Positions 13,320 through 20,230 of a stretch of 20,230 bases of DNA are shown in pieces (position 1 is the first letter of the stretch; each line of letters opens with the position of its first letter). The stretch is from positions 1-20,230 of the forward strand of contig DAOWCY010000128.1 in NCBI GenBank assembly GCA_030639305.1. Direction: 5' to 3'. The notes beneath the pieces were generated by a model. It was not told the origin of the DNA. It saw only the letters and a program-made list of their open reading frames with translations, and did not search any database. The translations under genes were made by a program, and so were the position numbers. The DNA is from JAGLQA01 sp023135565 (GTDB taxonomy: Bacteria; Acidobacteriota; Aminicenantia; UBA2199).

Positions 13320-13904
13320 TTGGATTTCGGTTTTCTTGTAAAAAGAGTCTCAGCCATACTTAGACGGCCCCGCGAAGAGTGGGAAATTATCAAAAAGGAA
13401 AAAACCACCATAGAAAACCTTTTTGCCCGCTATGCCGTTATCCTGGCCGCCATCCCGGCAGCAGCGCAATTTGTCGGCTTTGCCATCTTCGGCAGGCCCA
13501 CCCTGGAAGGCTATGTCCCGGTTAGCGCAGCGGAGAATGCGAGATGGACAATCGTTTCCTATGCGCTGTCCTTAGCCAGCGTCTATTTATTGGCCTATTT
13601 CATCGACTCCCTGGCTCCTTATTTCAAGGCCAAAAAGGACTTGCTTGCTGTCATGAAAGTGGTGGTTTATTCCCATACCGCTTCCTGGGCCGCCAGTGTA
13701 TTTTTGGTTTTTCCGCCGCTTTTCCTGGCCGCGGGTTTATTAAGTTTGTACTCCCTCTTTCTTTTATATACAGGCATGAAGAGCCTCTTAGGCGTCCCGG
13801 CGCGGCGTATGACCGGGTACTTTGCCGCTGCTATTTTGGCTTCCATAGTGATTTCCTTAGGCGGCCTGCTGGTAGGGGGGGTGCTCTTAGGCAGTGCCGC
13901 TTGA
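13320..13904 (+). CDS. Yip1-family membrane protein 2
   Basis: 194 residues from a TTG start at 13320, with GGAG 7 bases upstream; no ATG exists at that position and the N terminus (DFGFLVKRVSAILRRPREEWEII) aligns with protein 1 from this point. About five membrane segments, again Yip1-like. It appears to be a tandem duplicate that has diverged strongly (only the N-terminal motif, first segment and general layout are obvious by eye). Element copy 2 and an inverted repeat (CCACTTA 13212-13218 / TAAGTGG 13241-13247) lie between the two genes, so it may be transcribed separately. Role unknown; possibly membrane organisation or transport. Confidence 0.83.
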   Translation: MDFGFLVKRVSAILRRPREEWEIIKKEKTTIENLFARYAVILAAIPAAAQFVGFAIFGRPTLEGYVPVSAAENARWTIVSYALSLASVYLLAYFIDSLAPYFKAKKDLLAVMKVVVYSHTASWAASVFLVFPPLFLAAGLLSLYSLFLLYTGMKSLLGVPARRMTGYFAAAILASIVISLGGLLVGGVLLGSAA

Positions 13905-13973
13905 TTTTAGATCGTTTTTTTTGTAAAATTTAACCTGGACTGAAACTTTTACCGGAAAAATTACGTCTTAAAG

Positions 13974-14073
13974 AAATGAGTTTTTTTTCAGGGCTAAACT
14001 TGAAAAAAAACCACCAAACGGTGAGAATTTGAATTTAAAGAAAAGACGTTGTTTGAAACGGCCATGTAATGGC
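13974..14073 (-). repeat. Structured ~100-bp intergenic element, copy 3
   Basis: On the minus strand: CCATTACATGGC, AAACAACG, a TTTCTTTAAATTCAAATT stretch, a CACC-GTTT-GGTG hairpin with a T-run, then CAAG and GAAAAAAA. It is inverted relative to copies 1 and 2, so its outward-facing edge points toward the htrA-type gene. Confidence 0.7.
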
Positions 14074-14078
14074 ATAAA
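14049..14078 (+). promoter_or_regulatory. Probable promoter of the HtrA operon at the edge of element copy 3
   Basis: TTGTTT (14049-14054), an 18-base spacer ending ATGTAATGG, then CATAAA (14073-14078). Layout and spacer are nearly identical to the TerB-like promoter formed by copy 1. The -10 is weaker, though TG-G again precedes it. The leader would be about 70 bases. Confidence 0.45.
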
Positions 14079-14152
14079 ATTAGAGAAGATACCGGCTGTC
14101 GTTTAACCTCAAACAGCACGAACCGGTAAAAGAATTCAAAAAGGAGGATAAA

Positions 14153-15589
14153 ATGAAAAAAATCGGGATAACAGCAGGATTAAGTTTTTTAGCAGGAGCG
14201 ATATTTTGCGCTTTAACTTTCGGATATTTCCAAGAAACAGGTAATAACGGTACCTTTTTAAGTACCGACGTGGCACAGGCGGAAACCTTAAAAGTCCCGG
14301 GGCCGAATTTTACTTCAATCGTAAAAAAAGTAAGACCCGCGGTGGTGCAAGTTTTATCTGAAGCCATCGTGGAGCGGCGTTCCCCCTTCGGCGACGAATT
14401 TCTCGATCGTTTCTTCGGTTCTCCCCGGGGTAGAAGAGAGCGGGTTTCCGGCAGCGGCAGCGGTTTTTTTATTTCTAAGGACGGCTACCTTATCACCAAC
14501 AACCATGTGGTGAAAAATGCTATAAAAATTAGGATTGTCGATGTCGATAATAAAGAGTATACAGCCACAAAAATCGGCGCCGATCCCAAATCGGACCTGG
14601 CTCTGCTCAAGGTGGAAGGTGATAATTTCTCCTTAATCGAATTGGGCGATTCCAATAAACTCGAAGTAGGCGAATGGGTGCTGGCTATCGGCAATCCCTT
14701 CGGCCAGGGCGGCACAGTAACCGCCGGGATCGTTTCTGCTAAAGGACGGGAACTGCAGGGACTTGAAGTGGAGTACCAGAACTTCATCCAGACCGATGCA
14801 GCCATCAACCGCGGCAATTCCGGCGGGCCTTTGATCAACATGGAAGGCAAAGCTATCGGGATCAATTCCGTTATTTTATCCAACAGCGGCGGCAATATCG
14901 GCATCGGCTTCTCCATACCTTCGAATATGGCCCGCAAGGTAATGAAAGATTTGAAAGAAGAAGGCAGGGTTGTCAGGGGTTACTTAGGCGTCACCATCAA
15001 CGACATCCCCGAAAGCGAAGCTAAGGACTATGACTTAGAAAGCGGCGGCATCCTGGTGGAAACCGTGGATCCCGATTCACCGGCTGAAAAAGCAGGCCTG
15101 AAACGCTACGACATCATCGTGGAGATAGATGACCGGGAAATGGAATCGACCAATAAATTAAAAGCCATGGTAGCCAATATGAGCCCCGGGGATAAGATAG
15201 AGTTAACCGTGCTGCGGGGCGCTGAGAAAAAAAAGCTTACCTTAGTGGTAGGCGAGGCCCCGGATACGGTGAAAGTTAGAGGCAGCGGCGACTTAGGTAG
15301 AAGCTACGATTTAGGCATGGTATTAATGGATAACAGCCAGTCTGTCGCCCGCCGGTATGAGTTGGATACTTCCGAGGGAGTCGTTGTCAGGGAGGTGAAG
15401 CGGGATTCTAATGCCGCCCGGAACGGCATCAGGGGCGGTGATATTATACTGCGGGTGAATAGGTATGACATCGAGAGTGTGGCCCACTTCAGGGAGATTA
15501 TTTCTACCCGCCGGCCCGGTTCGCGAGTGCTGATGATAATCAGTAGAGGCGGCAGCGAATATCTCACCAAGTATAAGCTGCCGGAATGA
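14153..15589 (+). CDS. Periplasmic HtrA/DegP serine protease
   Basis: 478 residues. One N-terminal hydrophobic segment (about 5-25) acts as signal or anchor. The trypsin-like domain has catalytic His118 (TNNHVV), Asp148 (KSDLALL) and Ser223 (GNSGGPL), followed by two PDZ domains (about 275-365 and 385-475). Proteins of this family degrade or refold damaged envelope proteins, often under sigma-E-type stress control, but no such signal is evident. ATG 14153 has AGGAGG upstream. Its TGA overlaps the dapF-like ATG by 4 bases, so it heads an operon with the DapF homologue and the lectin-domain protein. DegP, DegQ and DegS types cannot be told apart reliably, hence no symbol. Confidence 0.95.
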   Translation: MKKIGITAGLSFLAGAIFCALTFGYFQETGNNGTFLSTDVAQAETLKVPGPNFTSIVKKVRPAVVQVLSEAIVERRSPFGDEFLDRFFGSPRGRRERVSGSGSGFFISKDGYLITNNHVVKNAIKIRIVDVDNKEYTATKIGADPKSDLALLKVEGDNFSLIELGDSNKLEVGEWVLAIGNPFGQGGTVTAGIVSAKGRELQGLEVEYQNFIQTDAAINRGNSGGPLINMEGKAIGINSVILSNSGGNIGIGFSIPSNMARKVMKDLKEEGRVVRGYLGVTINDIPESEAKDYDLESGGILVETVDPDSPAEKAGLKRYDIIVEIDDREMESTNKLKAMVANMSPGDKIELTVLRGAEKKKLTLVVGEAPDTVKVRGSGDLGRSYDLGMVLMDNSQSVARRYELDTSEGVVVREVKRDSNAARNGIRGGDIILRVNRYDIESVAHFREIISTRRPGSRVLMIISRGGSEYLTKYKLPE

Positions 15590-16434
15590 TCTTTTATAAA
15601 AGCGTCTCCGCCGGGAACGATTTCATCCATATCGACGCTGCTGAAGTGGGTGCGGTTTCTAAGGGAGACCTAACTGAAAAAATTTGTGACAGGAATAAAG
15701 GCGCCGGCGCCGATGGCGTGGTATTTTACGAAGTACAGCCCGGCGCCGCCGGCGCGGGTTTTGAAATTTTCAACCGCGACGGCAGCCGGGCGGAGTTGTC
15801 GGGCAACGGTATGGCGGGACTCTCCGCCTTGTTGTTTTACTTAGACAAATTCTCCGCACAGGTGGTTTTATTTACCTCTTCCGGGAGGAAAACCATCGAG
15901 TTATTGGAACGCCGTGAAAATGAATTCCGCTTAAAGATCGAAATCGGGGAAGCTGATTTTTCCCGGCTGGATTTTTTTCCTTTCCTGCGGGAGAAGCGGT
16001 TGGATTATGAATATGCCGGTTTTACTTTTTATCCTGTATCCGTGGGAAATCCTCATGTGGTAGTGCTGCTGGAGAAAGAGTTTCCTTTCGAGGAGATCAT
16101 GGCGGCCGGCCGGGAACTTGAGAGCGCCGGATTGTTTCCCCGGAAAACCAATGTAGAGTTCGTTTTGCACCCGCTGGTAGGGGGCGGTCTTTATGAGGGG
16201 GGCGAGGAATGCCGGGTATTTTATTATGAAAGAGGAGTCGGGCACACGTTTTCCTCATCCACCGGCAGCGCTGCTGTTTTCGCGGTTTTACAAAAACTTG
16301 GATTCGTTGAAGATCACTTAGTTGTCGGCACACTCCCGGAAAAAATAAAAATCTCTTTTAAAAAAGGGATTTATATTGAAAATTCCACGAAAATAGTGTA
16401 TAAAGGAGTATTCATAAATACCGGGATCAAATAA
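15586..16434 (+). CDS. Diaminopimelate epimerase homologue lacking both catalytic cysteines
   Basis: 282 residues with the DapF double fold and most family motifs: SAGNDFIHID (8-17), CDRNKGAGADGV (34-45), FNRDGSRAELSGNG (62-75), GNPHVVV (154-160), RKTNVEF (186-192) and YERGVGHTFSSSTGS (214-228). DapF interconverts LL- and meso-diaminopimelate using two cysteines acting as base and acid. Here the first is Ser72 (family CGNG reads SGNG) and the second is Ser224 (family ACGxG reads SSSTG). It is therefore either inactive, altered in chemistry, or acting on another substrate; calling it DapF proper would be unsafe. Start overlaps the protease stop by 4 bases; the stop is one base before the next ATG. 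Confidence 0.88.
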   Translation: MIFYKSVSAGNDFIHIDAAEVGAVSKGDLTEKICDRNKGAGADGVVFYEVQPGAAGAGFEIFNRDGSRAELSGNGMAGLSALLFYLDKFSAQVVLFTSSGRKTIELLERRENEFRLKIEIGEADFSRLDFFPFLREKRLDYEYAGFTFYPVSVGNPHVVVLLEKEFPFEEIMAAGRELESAGLFPRKTNVEFVLHPLVGGGLYEGGEECRVFYYERGVGHTFSSSTGSAAVFAVLQKLGFVEDHLVVGTLPEKIKISFKKGIYIENSTKIVYKGVFINTGIK

Positions 16435-16435
16435 A

Positions 16436-17113
16436 ATGAAAACGAGACAGCCTTTTTCCTGTTTAAGAAGGGGAAGTCATCCCCACCCTATGGTCATATT
16501 TATCGTCCTGGCAGTTTTGGGGGCGTCCCCACTGTTAGGCGATATTCTAACGACTGTAGATCGAAAAGTGTATGAAGGCAAGATGGTTGCCTTTAAGTAC
16601 GGAAACATAATCTTTAATGCCTATATGTTCGGGAAATATCACAGTAAGAAAAGTTTCCCTATATCGCAGGTATGGAAGATCGAGTTTAACGCCCCTAAAA
16701 AAATGGGCCTGGATGAATCTTTTGAAATAGAGCAAAAATATAAGAAACTGCGCCGGGGAAAAAGATTAAAGAAGATAGTTGTGGAGGGGAATCAAGATTG
16801 GGTGGATACCGGTATTAATTTGAAAGAAGATCAGAATATTCTCTTTACTGTTTCCGGGTGCATTTATATAGACGATAAAACACTGGTCTATCAAAATGGC
16901 GAAGTGGATGTTACCTGGAATAAAAAGAAACCTCTGCCCAACCAGCCCACCGGGGCTTTAATTGCCAGGGTAGGCGAAGCGGGCGCTCCTTTTTATGTCG
17001 GCAATGACAAGGCTCCTTTCCAGGTACCCGGGAAAGGGAAGTTATTTTTAGGGGTAAATGATTTTAATTTTGCGGACAATACCGGGAAATTTATCGTATC
17101 GGTTTATTATTAG
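16436..17113 (+). CDS. Secreted protein with a C-terminal LecA-like lectin domain
   Basis: 225 residues. A hydrophobic segment at 19-35 (VIFIVLAVLGASPLLG) looks like a signal peptide. Residues 36-85 form a small beta-rich domain (TTVDRKVYEGKMVAFKYGNIIF). Residues about 115-225 resemble the PA-IL/LecA galactose-lectin family: DWVDTGI, NQPTGALIARVG, then GVNDFNFADNTGKFIVSV. In LecA the matching ND and NN positions bind calcium that holds the sugar; here they are Asn208-Asp209 and Asp214-Asn215. No ribosome site precedes ATG 16436, and the start is probably coupled to the preceding stop. An alternative start is Met19 (16490), which would begin at the signal segment. Ligand is unknown. Confidence 0.82.
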   Translation: MKTRQPFSCLRRGSHPHPMVIFIVLAVLGASPLLGDILTTVDRKVYEGKMVAFKYGNIIFNAYMFGKYHSKKSFPISQVWKIEFNAPKKMGLDESFEIEQKYKKLRRGKRLKKIVVEGNQDWVDTGINLKEDQNILFTVSGCIYIDDKTLVYQNGEVDVTWNKKKPLPNQPTGALIARVGEAGAPFYVGNDKAPFQVPGKGKLFLGVNDFNFADNTGKFIVSVYY

Positions 17114-17146
17114 AGCTTAACGCCATCTCCCTATGCCACTCTACAG

Positions 17147-17178
17147 GAAAAGTCTTGTTTTTTTACGAAGATTTTTTT
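17147..17178 (+). terminator. AT-rich hairpin with T-run, also found at 11-38
   Basis: AGTCTTG, a T-run, then CGAAGATTTTTTT. AATCTT/AAGATT-type arms around a T-rich loop, followed by T. It could end the HtrA-DapF-lectin operon, but the stem is weak. Nearly the same sequence (GAAAATCTTG, T-run, GCGAAGATTT) stands at 11-38. Confidence 0.35.
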
Positions 17179-17188
17179 ATCGCGAGGG

Positions 17189-17225
17189 AATCCAAAAATT
17201 TGGAGAGAAAATCCAAAAATTTGGA
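17189..17225. promoter_or_regulatory. Two palindromic sites 21 bp apart, putative activator sites
   Basis: AATCCAAAAATTTGGA occurs exactly at 17189-17204 and 17210-17225. Each is an inverted repeat, TCCAAA-AA-TTTGGA, and the 21-bp offset puts both on one face of the helix. Their centres lie about 105 and 84 bases before the predicted sigma54 start, where enhancer-binding activators usually bind. The second is followed by a T-run and could alternatively be a weak terminator. Confidence 0.65.
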
Positions 17226-17276
17226 TTTTTTTGGGGTGTTTTCCCGGAGATGCTGGATTACCGCGAGTCGTAATTT

Positions 17277-17292
17277 TGGCATGAAAATTGCT
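17277..17292 (+). promoter_or_regulatory. Sigma54 promoter of the TonB-dependent receptor
   Basis: TGGCATGAAAATTGCT matches the consensus TGGCAYGRNNNTTGCW at every specified base, with the required ten bases between GG (17278-17279) and GC (17290-17291). Start predicted near 17303, leaving about 35 bases to ATG 17338, with AAAGGAGG just upstream of it. Transcription would require RpoN and an ATP-dependent activator. Confidence 0.82.
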
Positions 17293-17337
17293 GCCTATTT
17301 GTATTAAAAAAGAAATTAAACCACAAAGGAGGTTTTA

Positions 17338-20230
17338 ATGAAAAAGTTTTTAGTCGCATTAGCGGCAATTGCGCTGTTGTCCTCATTAGCTTTTGGACAG
17401 GCAAGAGGCGCAGACGTCTACGGAACGGTTGTTCTGCCTGATGGTTCTGCTATTCCCGGTGTTGCAGTCTCGATAACCGGTGATGTTATCGGTGCAAAAA
17501 ACACTGTTACATCGGAAGGAGGCAACTTCAGGTTCTTGGTACTTCCTCCGGGAGTTTATCAATTAAAGTTCGAACTGGAAGGATTTAAGACTGTGATCAA
17601 CAAAGGAATCAGGTTGTTCGTCGGTAAGAACGTAAACCTGAATATCCAGATGGATACCAGCACGATCCGCGAAGAAATCGTCATTACCGGAAAAACCGGT
17701 GCGATCGACGTCAGGAAGACCACGGTTGGTGTAAACATCACCAAGGAAATGTTGACCGCGCTGCCTACGGCCCGTAACCCCTGGACCATTCTTAACCTGG
17801 TACCGGGTATGATGCTCGATAGGGAAGACGTCGGCGGTAACGAATCAGGTCAGCAGTCAGCCTTCTATGGCCTCGGCGCCAGTGATGATGACACCACCTG
17901 GAACATCGACGGCGCAAACGTCACCGACCCGTCGGCAATCGGCGCGGCGCCTGCCTACCTGAACACCAATGCTTATGAAGAGATGCAGGTCACCCTGGGA
18001 GCCAACGACATCGGCGCCCAGACCGGTGGCACCCAGTTAAACTTCGTAACTAAAAGGGGCGGTAACCGTTACAGCGGTGACTTTCACCTTTATGTTGAAG
18101 ACGAAGCCTGGGAAATGAAACAAGACTTACCGCAGAGCATGGTCGATCATGGTTGGGGTTCACCCGGTGTTTACCGTTTATACCAGTATGGTATCAACTT
18201 CGGTGGCCCGGTTATCAAAGACAAACTGTGGTTCTTCGGTTCTTACACTGTCCAGGACATTCACTCCCGTACTATTGCCCAGACGGAAGACACCACCTGG
18301 CTGCTTGGCGGATATGCCAAGATGGATTTCCAGTTCGGCAACACCTCCGGTATGTTCCAGTGGGCTTATGACGCCAAACTTAAATGGGGTCGTACCTGGA
18401 TCGGCGCAGCCAACCAGGCTCCTGAGACCACCTGGAATCAGAATGGCCCCGGCGCCGTATATCTCGGCAGCATCCAGCACGTCATGGGCAACTTGATGTT
18501 AAACGCAAAGTTCGCCTACACAGACGGTGGATTTACCCTTGATCCCAAGGCCAATGCCAACGGCTGGATGTTTGAACAGGACACCGGCGTAGTAGGCCCC
18601 GACTGGTATTACTATCGTACTCCCAGCCTGTGGTGGGAAGGTGGTATGGAATATTACAGCACCAACCGTAACACCCTGAACCTCTCGATGGACGGTAACT
18701 ACTTCTTAGAAAGCACGTTAGGCGGCGACCACGAAATTCGTTTCGGAGTCGATTATTACACCGCCGACACCACCTCCCACTCCATAGACCCGAACCATCG
18801 TAGGTTGTGGATCTGGGATCGTAACGATCCTCACGGCTACAAAGAGATCTGGTGGATTTGCAACACCATCTTCGATGTAGGCTTTAAGAGAATTTCGTTC
18901 TACCTGTCCGACACCGCCACTTTCGGCAAATTAACAGCTAACATCGGTATTCGGTATGACAAAGAGACCGGTTCTCACAACGCAGCCACGGCTCCCGCCA
19001 TTCTTTTTAACGGCACCACCCCCATCTTCACCAACTATCTCGGCGACTTAACCGGAGCAGCCAAAGATATCGATGCAGCCTTTGAAGTCATTTCTCCCCG
19101 TGTATCGTTTACCTATGACATCACCGGCGACGGCAAGAATGTGGTGAAAGCCTCGTTCGCCCGCTACGGTGGCCAGAGTGGAAACAGCCTTTCCTCCCTG
19201 CAGTGGACCATGGGTTGGAGAGAAATCGACGTCCAGTGGAACGACTATAATGGCGACTTGAAACCGGACATCGGCGAATGGAGTGAAGACCCCGCCGATT
19301 GGCTGTGGTGGAGCATCGATCAGTTGGATCCTTATGCAACCGACAGCTCCAACGCCTTTGATCCCGACTACAACTCTCCCATACTGACCGAGTTCACCCT
19401 TGCTTTTGAGAGGGCTCTCGGTGAAGACATGGCGGTAGCCCTCAACGTGTTCTACAAAAAAACTACCGGTATCACCTGGAACAGGGGTTACTTCGTAGAC
19501 AAAGCGGCCGGAACCTATGAAGTAGAGACGGAAGCCAACTGGTACCAGGCAGGCACTTATGTATTCCAGGATGGTTCATCCAAACCCTGGTATGAGAGAT
19601 ATAACACGCCGAACGCCACCTATCGCACCAATCACAGCAGCGACAGGTACAACCTGTACACAGCCTTCCAGGTTGTGTTCTCGAAGAAGCTTGCCGGCGG
19701 CTGGATGCTGGATGCTTCGTTCACCTATTCCGACTGGAAAAGACACTATGATCCTGCTGAATACTTCGACAAAACCAACTTCGACTTCGAACAGGATGCA
19801 GCTTTAGCGCCTGAGTCAGGCGGTTCCGGTGTCCGCGGTATCTATGTAAATTCCCGTTGGCAGTTCAAACTGTCCGGTCTTTACCAGTTACCCTGGGGTA
19901 TCAACATCACCGGAGTGTTCCAGGCCAGGGAAGGTTATGTCGTACCTTACCATGAACTGTTCCAAAGGGGCAGTGGCTTAAGCTGGACTTCGATGTATGA
20001 AGTCGGCAAGGTAATGGGCGACGATCGTCTGCCTACCTTCTGGATGCTGAACCTCGGTTTAGAAAAGACCTTCAAGGTTTCCGACACCACCACCTGTACG
20101 CTTTTTGTTGATGGTTATAACATCACCAACAATGCTATCGAGCTGAAGATAGAGCCGTTAATCGGCAGCGCCCAGGGTGAGATTCAGCGTATCCTGAATC
20201 CCGGACTATTCCAGTTTGGCGTCAGGGTAA
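17338..20230 (+). CDS. TonB-dependent receptor with carboxypeptidase-regulatory domain (3' end outside window)
   Basis: Frame is open for 964 codons and runs off the window. The last residues read NPGLFQFGVRV, the kind of final beta-strand that ends such barrels, so only a few codons are probably missing. Layout: signal peptide MKKFLVALAAIALLSSLAFG (1-20); CarboxypepD_reg-like beta-sandwich (about 24-105: GTVVLPDGSAIPGVAVSIT, FRFLVLPPGVYQL); EEIVITG, then a plug domain (about 110-240: LPTARNPWTILNLVPG, WNIDGANVTD, NFVTKRGGN); then an aromatic-rich outer-membrane barrel. This Oar-like layout is typical of nutrient import or export receptors; the ligand is unknown. AAAGGAGG lies 5 bases upstream of ATG. 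Control is by the sigma54 promoter and upstream palindromes. No TonB/ExbBD genes are in the window. Confidence 0.94.
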   Translation, partial: MKKFLVALAAIALLSSLAFGQARGADVYGTVVLPDGSAIPGVAVSITGDVIGAKNTVTSEGGNFRFLVLPPGVYQLKFELEGFKTVINKGIRLFVGKNVNLNIQMDTSTIREEIVITGKTGAIDVRKTTVGVNITKEMLTALPTARNPWTILNLVPGMMLDREDVGGNESGQQSAFYGLGASDDDTTWNIDGANVTDPSAIGAAPAYLNTNAYEEMQVTLGANDIGAQTGGTQLNFVTKRGGNRYSGDFHLYVEDEAWEMKQDLPQSMVDHGWGSPGVYRLYQYGINFGGPVIKDKLWFFGSYTVQDIHSRTIAQTEDTTWLLGGYAKMDFQFGNTSGMFQWAYDAKLKWGRTWIGAANQAPETTWNQNGPGAVYLGSIQHVMGNLMLNAKFAYTDGGFTLDPKANANGWMFEQDTGVVGPDWYYYRTPSLWWEGGMEYYSTNRNTLNLSMDGNYFLESTLGGDHEIRFGVDYYTADTTSHSIDPNHRRLWIWDRNDPHGYKEIWWICNTIFDVGFKRISFYLSDTATFGKLTANIGIRYDKETGSHNAATAPAILFNGTTPIFTNYLGDLTGAAKDIDAAFEVISPRVSFTYDITGDGKNVVKASFARYGGQSGNSLSSLQWTMGWREIDVQWNDYNGDLKPDIGEWSEDPADWLWWSIDQLDPYATDSSNAFDPDYNSPILTEFTLAFERALGEDMAVALNVFYKKTTGITWNRGYFVDKAAGTYEVETEANWYQAGTYVFQDGSSKPWYERYNTPNATYRTNHSSDRYNLYTAFQVVFSKKLAGGWMLDASFTYSDWKRHYDPAEYFDKTNFDFEQDAALAPESGGSGVRGIYVNSRWQFKLSGLYQLPWGINITGVFQAREGYVVPYHELFQRGSGLSWTSMYEVGKVMGDDRLPTFWMLNLGLEKTFKVSDTTTCTLFVDGYNITNNAIELKIEPLIGSAQGEIQRILNPGLFQFGVRV

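Noticed and set aside
18149..19807. Open frames overlapping the TonB receptor on both strands
   Set aside because: All lie in other frames of the long receptor gene, which has continuous barrel-like sequence.

Overview
The window looks like the chromosome of a Gram-negative, probably uncultivated bacterium with strong AGGAGG ribosome sites, sigma70-type promoters (several TTGACT-17-TAnnnT) and at least one textbook sigma54 promoter. An Oar-like TonB-dependent receptor with an N-terminal carboxypeptidase-regulatory domain, two lipoproteins and an envelope HtrA protease indicate an outer membrane. The receptor style, an archaeal-type ValS and many dispersed intergenic repeats fit Aminicenantes/Acidobacteriota-like lineages, but that placement is inference. 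No tRNA, rRNA or CRISPR was seen.

Layout. 1-338: palindromic intergenic repeats. 339-1434 (-): prfB (RF2) with its +1 frameshift site and a promoter that predicts a leaderless mRNA. 1561-1716: a 156-bp mobile element with IS66-like ends and an exact 8-bp target duplication, lying just upstream of the valS promoter. 1806-4445 (+): valS. 4667-9719 (-): a 1241-residue membrane-anchored NACHT (STAND) NTPase whose stop overlaps the start of a lipoprotein gene by 4 bases. A second, paralogous lipoprotein gene lies upstream, with a similar terminator after each lipoprotein gene. The NACHT gene is far more AT-rich than its neighbours. 9875-11849: OsmC-like protein (+), endonuclease III (+) and a TerB-like protein (-), separated by several repeat types. 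11850-14150: two tandem Yip1-like membrane proteins (+), three copies of a ~100-bp structured element and a second, 290-bp copy of the IS66-like element, also with a perfect 8-bp target duplication. 14153-17113 (+): a tight operon of HtrA/DegP protease, a DapF homologue lacking both catalytic cysteines, and a secreted LecA-like lectin-domain protein. 17338 to the end (+): TonB-dependent receptor behind a sigma54 promoter and two palindromic upstream sites spaced 21 bp; its reading frame runs off the window.

How they fit. Most genes are housekeeping (translation, DNA repair, peroxide defence) or envelope maintenance (HtrA, TonB receptor, Yip1). The best candidate for an undescribed system is the NACHT-lipoprotein module: a predicted periplasmic sensor domain, one membrane segment, a cytoplasmic NACHT/HEAT body and four C-terminal membrane segments, translationally coupled to an envelope lipoprotein. 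Other notable signals are the Cys-to-Ser DapF, the non-autonomous IS66-like elements, and the structured element that appears to supply outward promoters and a terminator.
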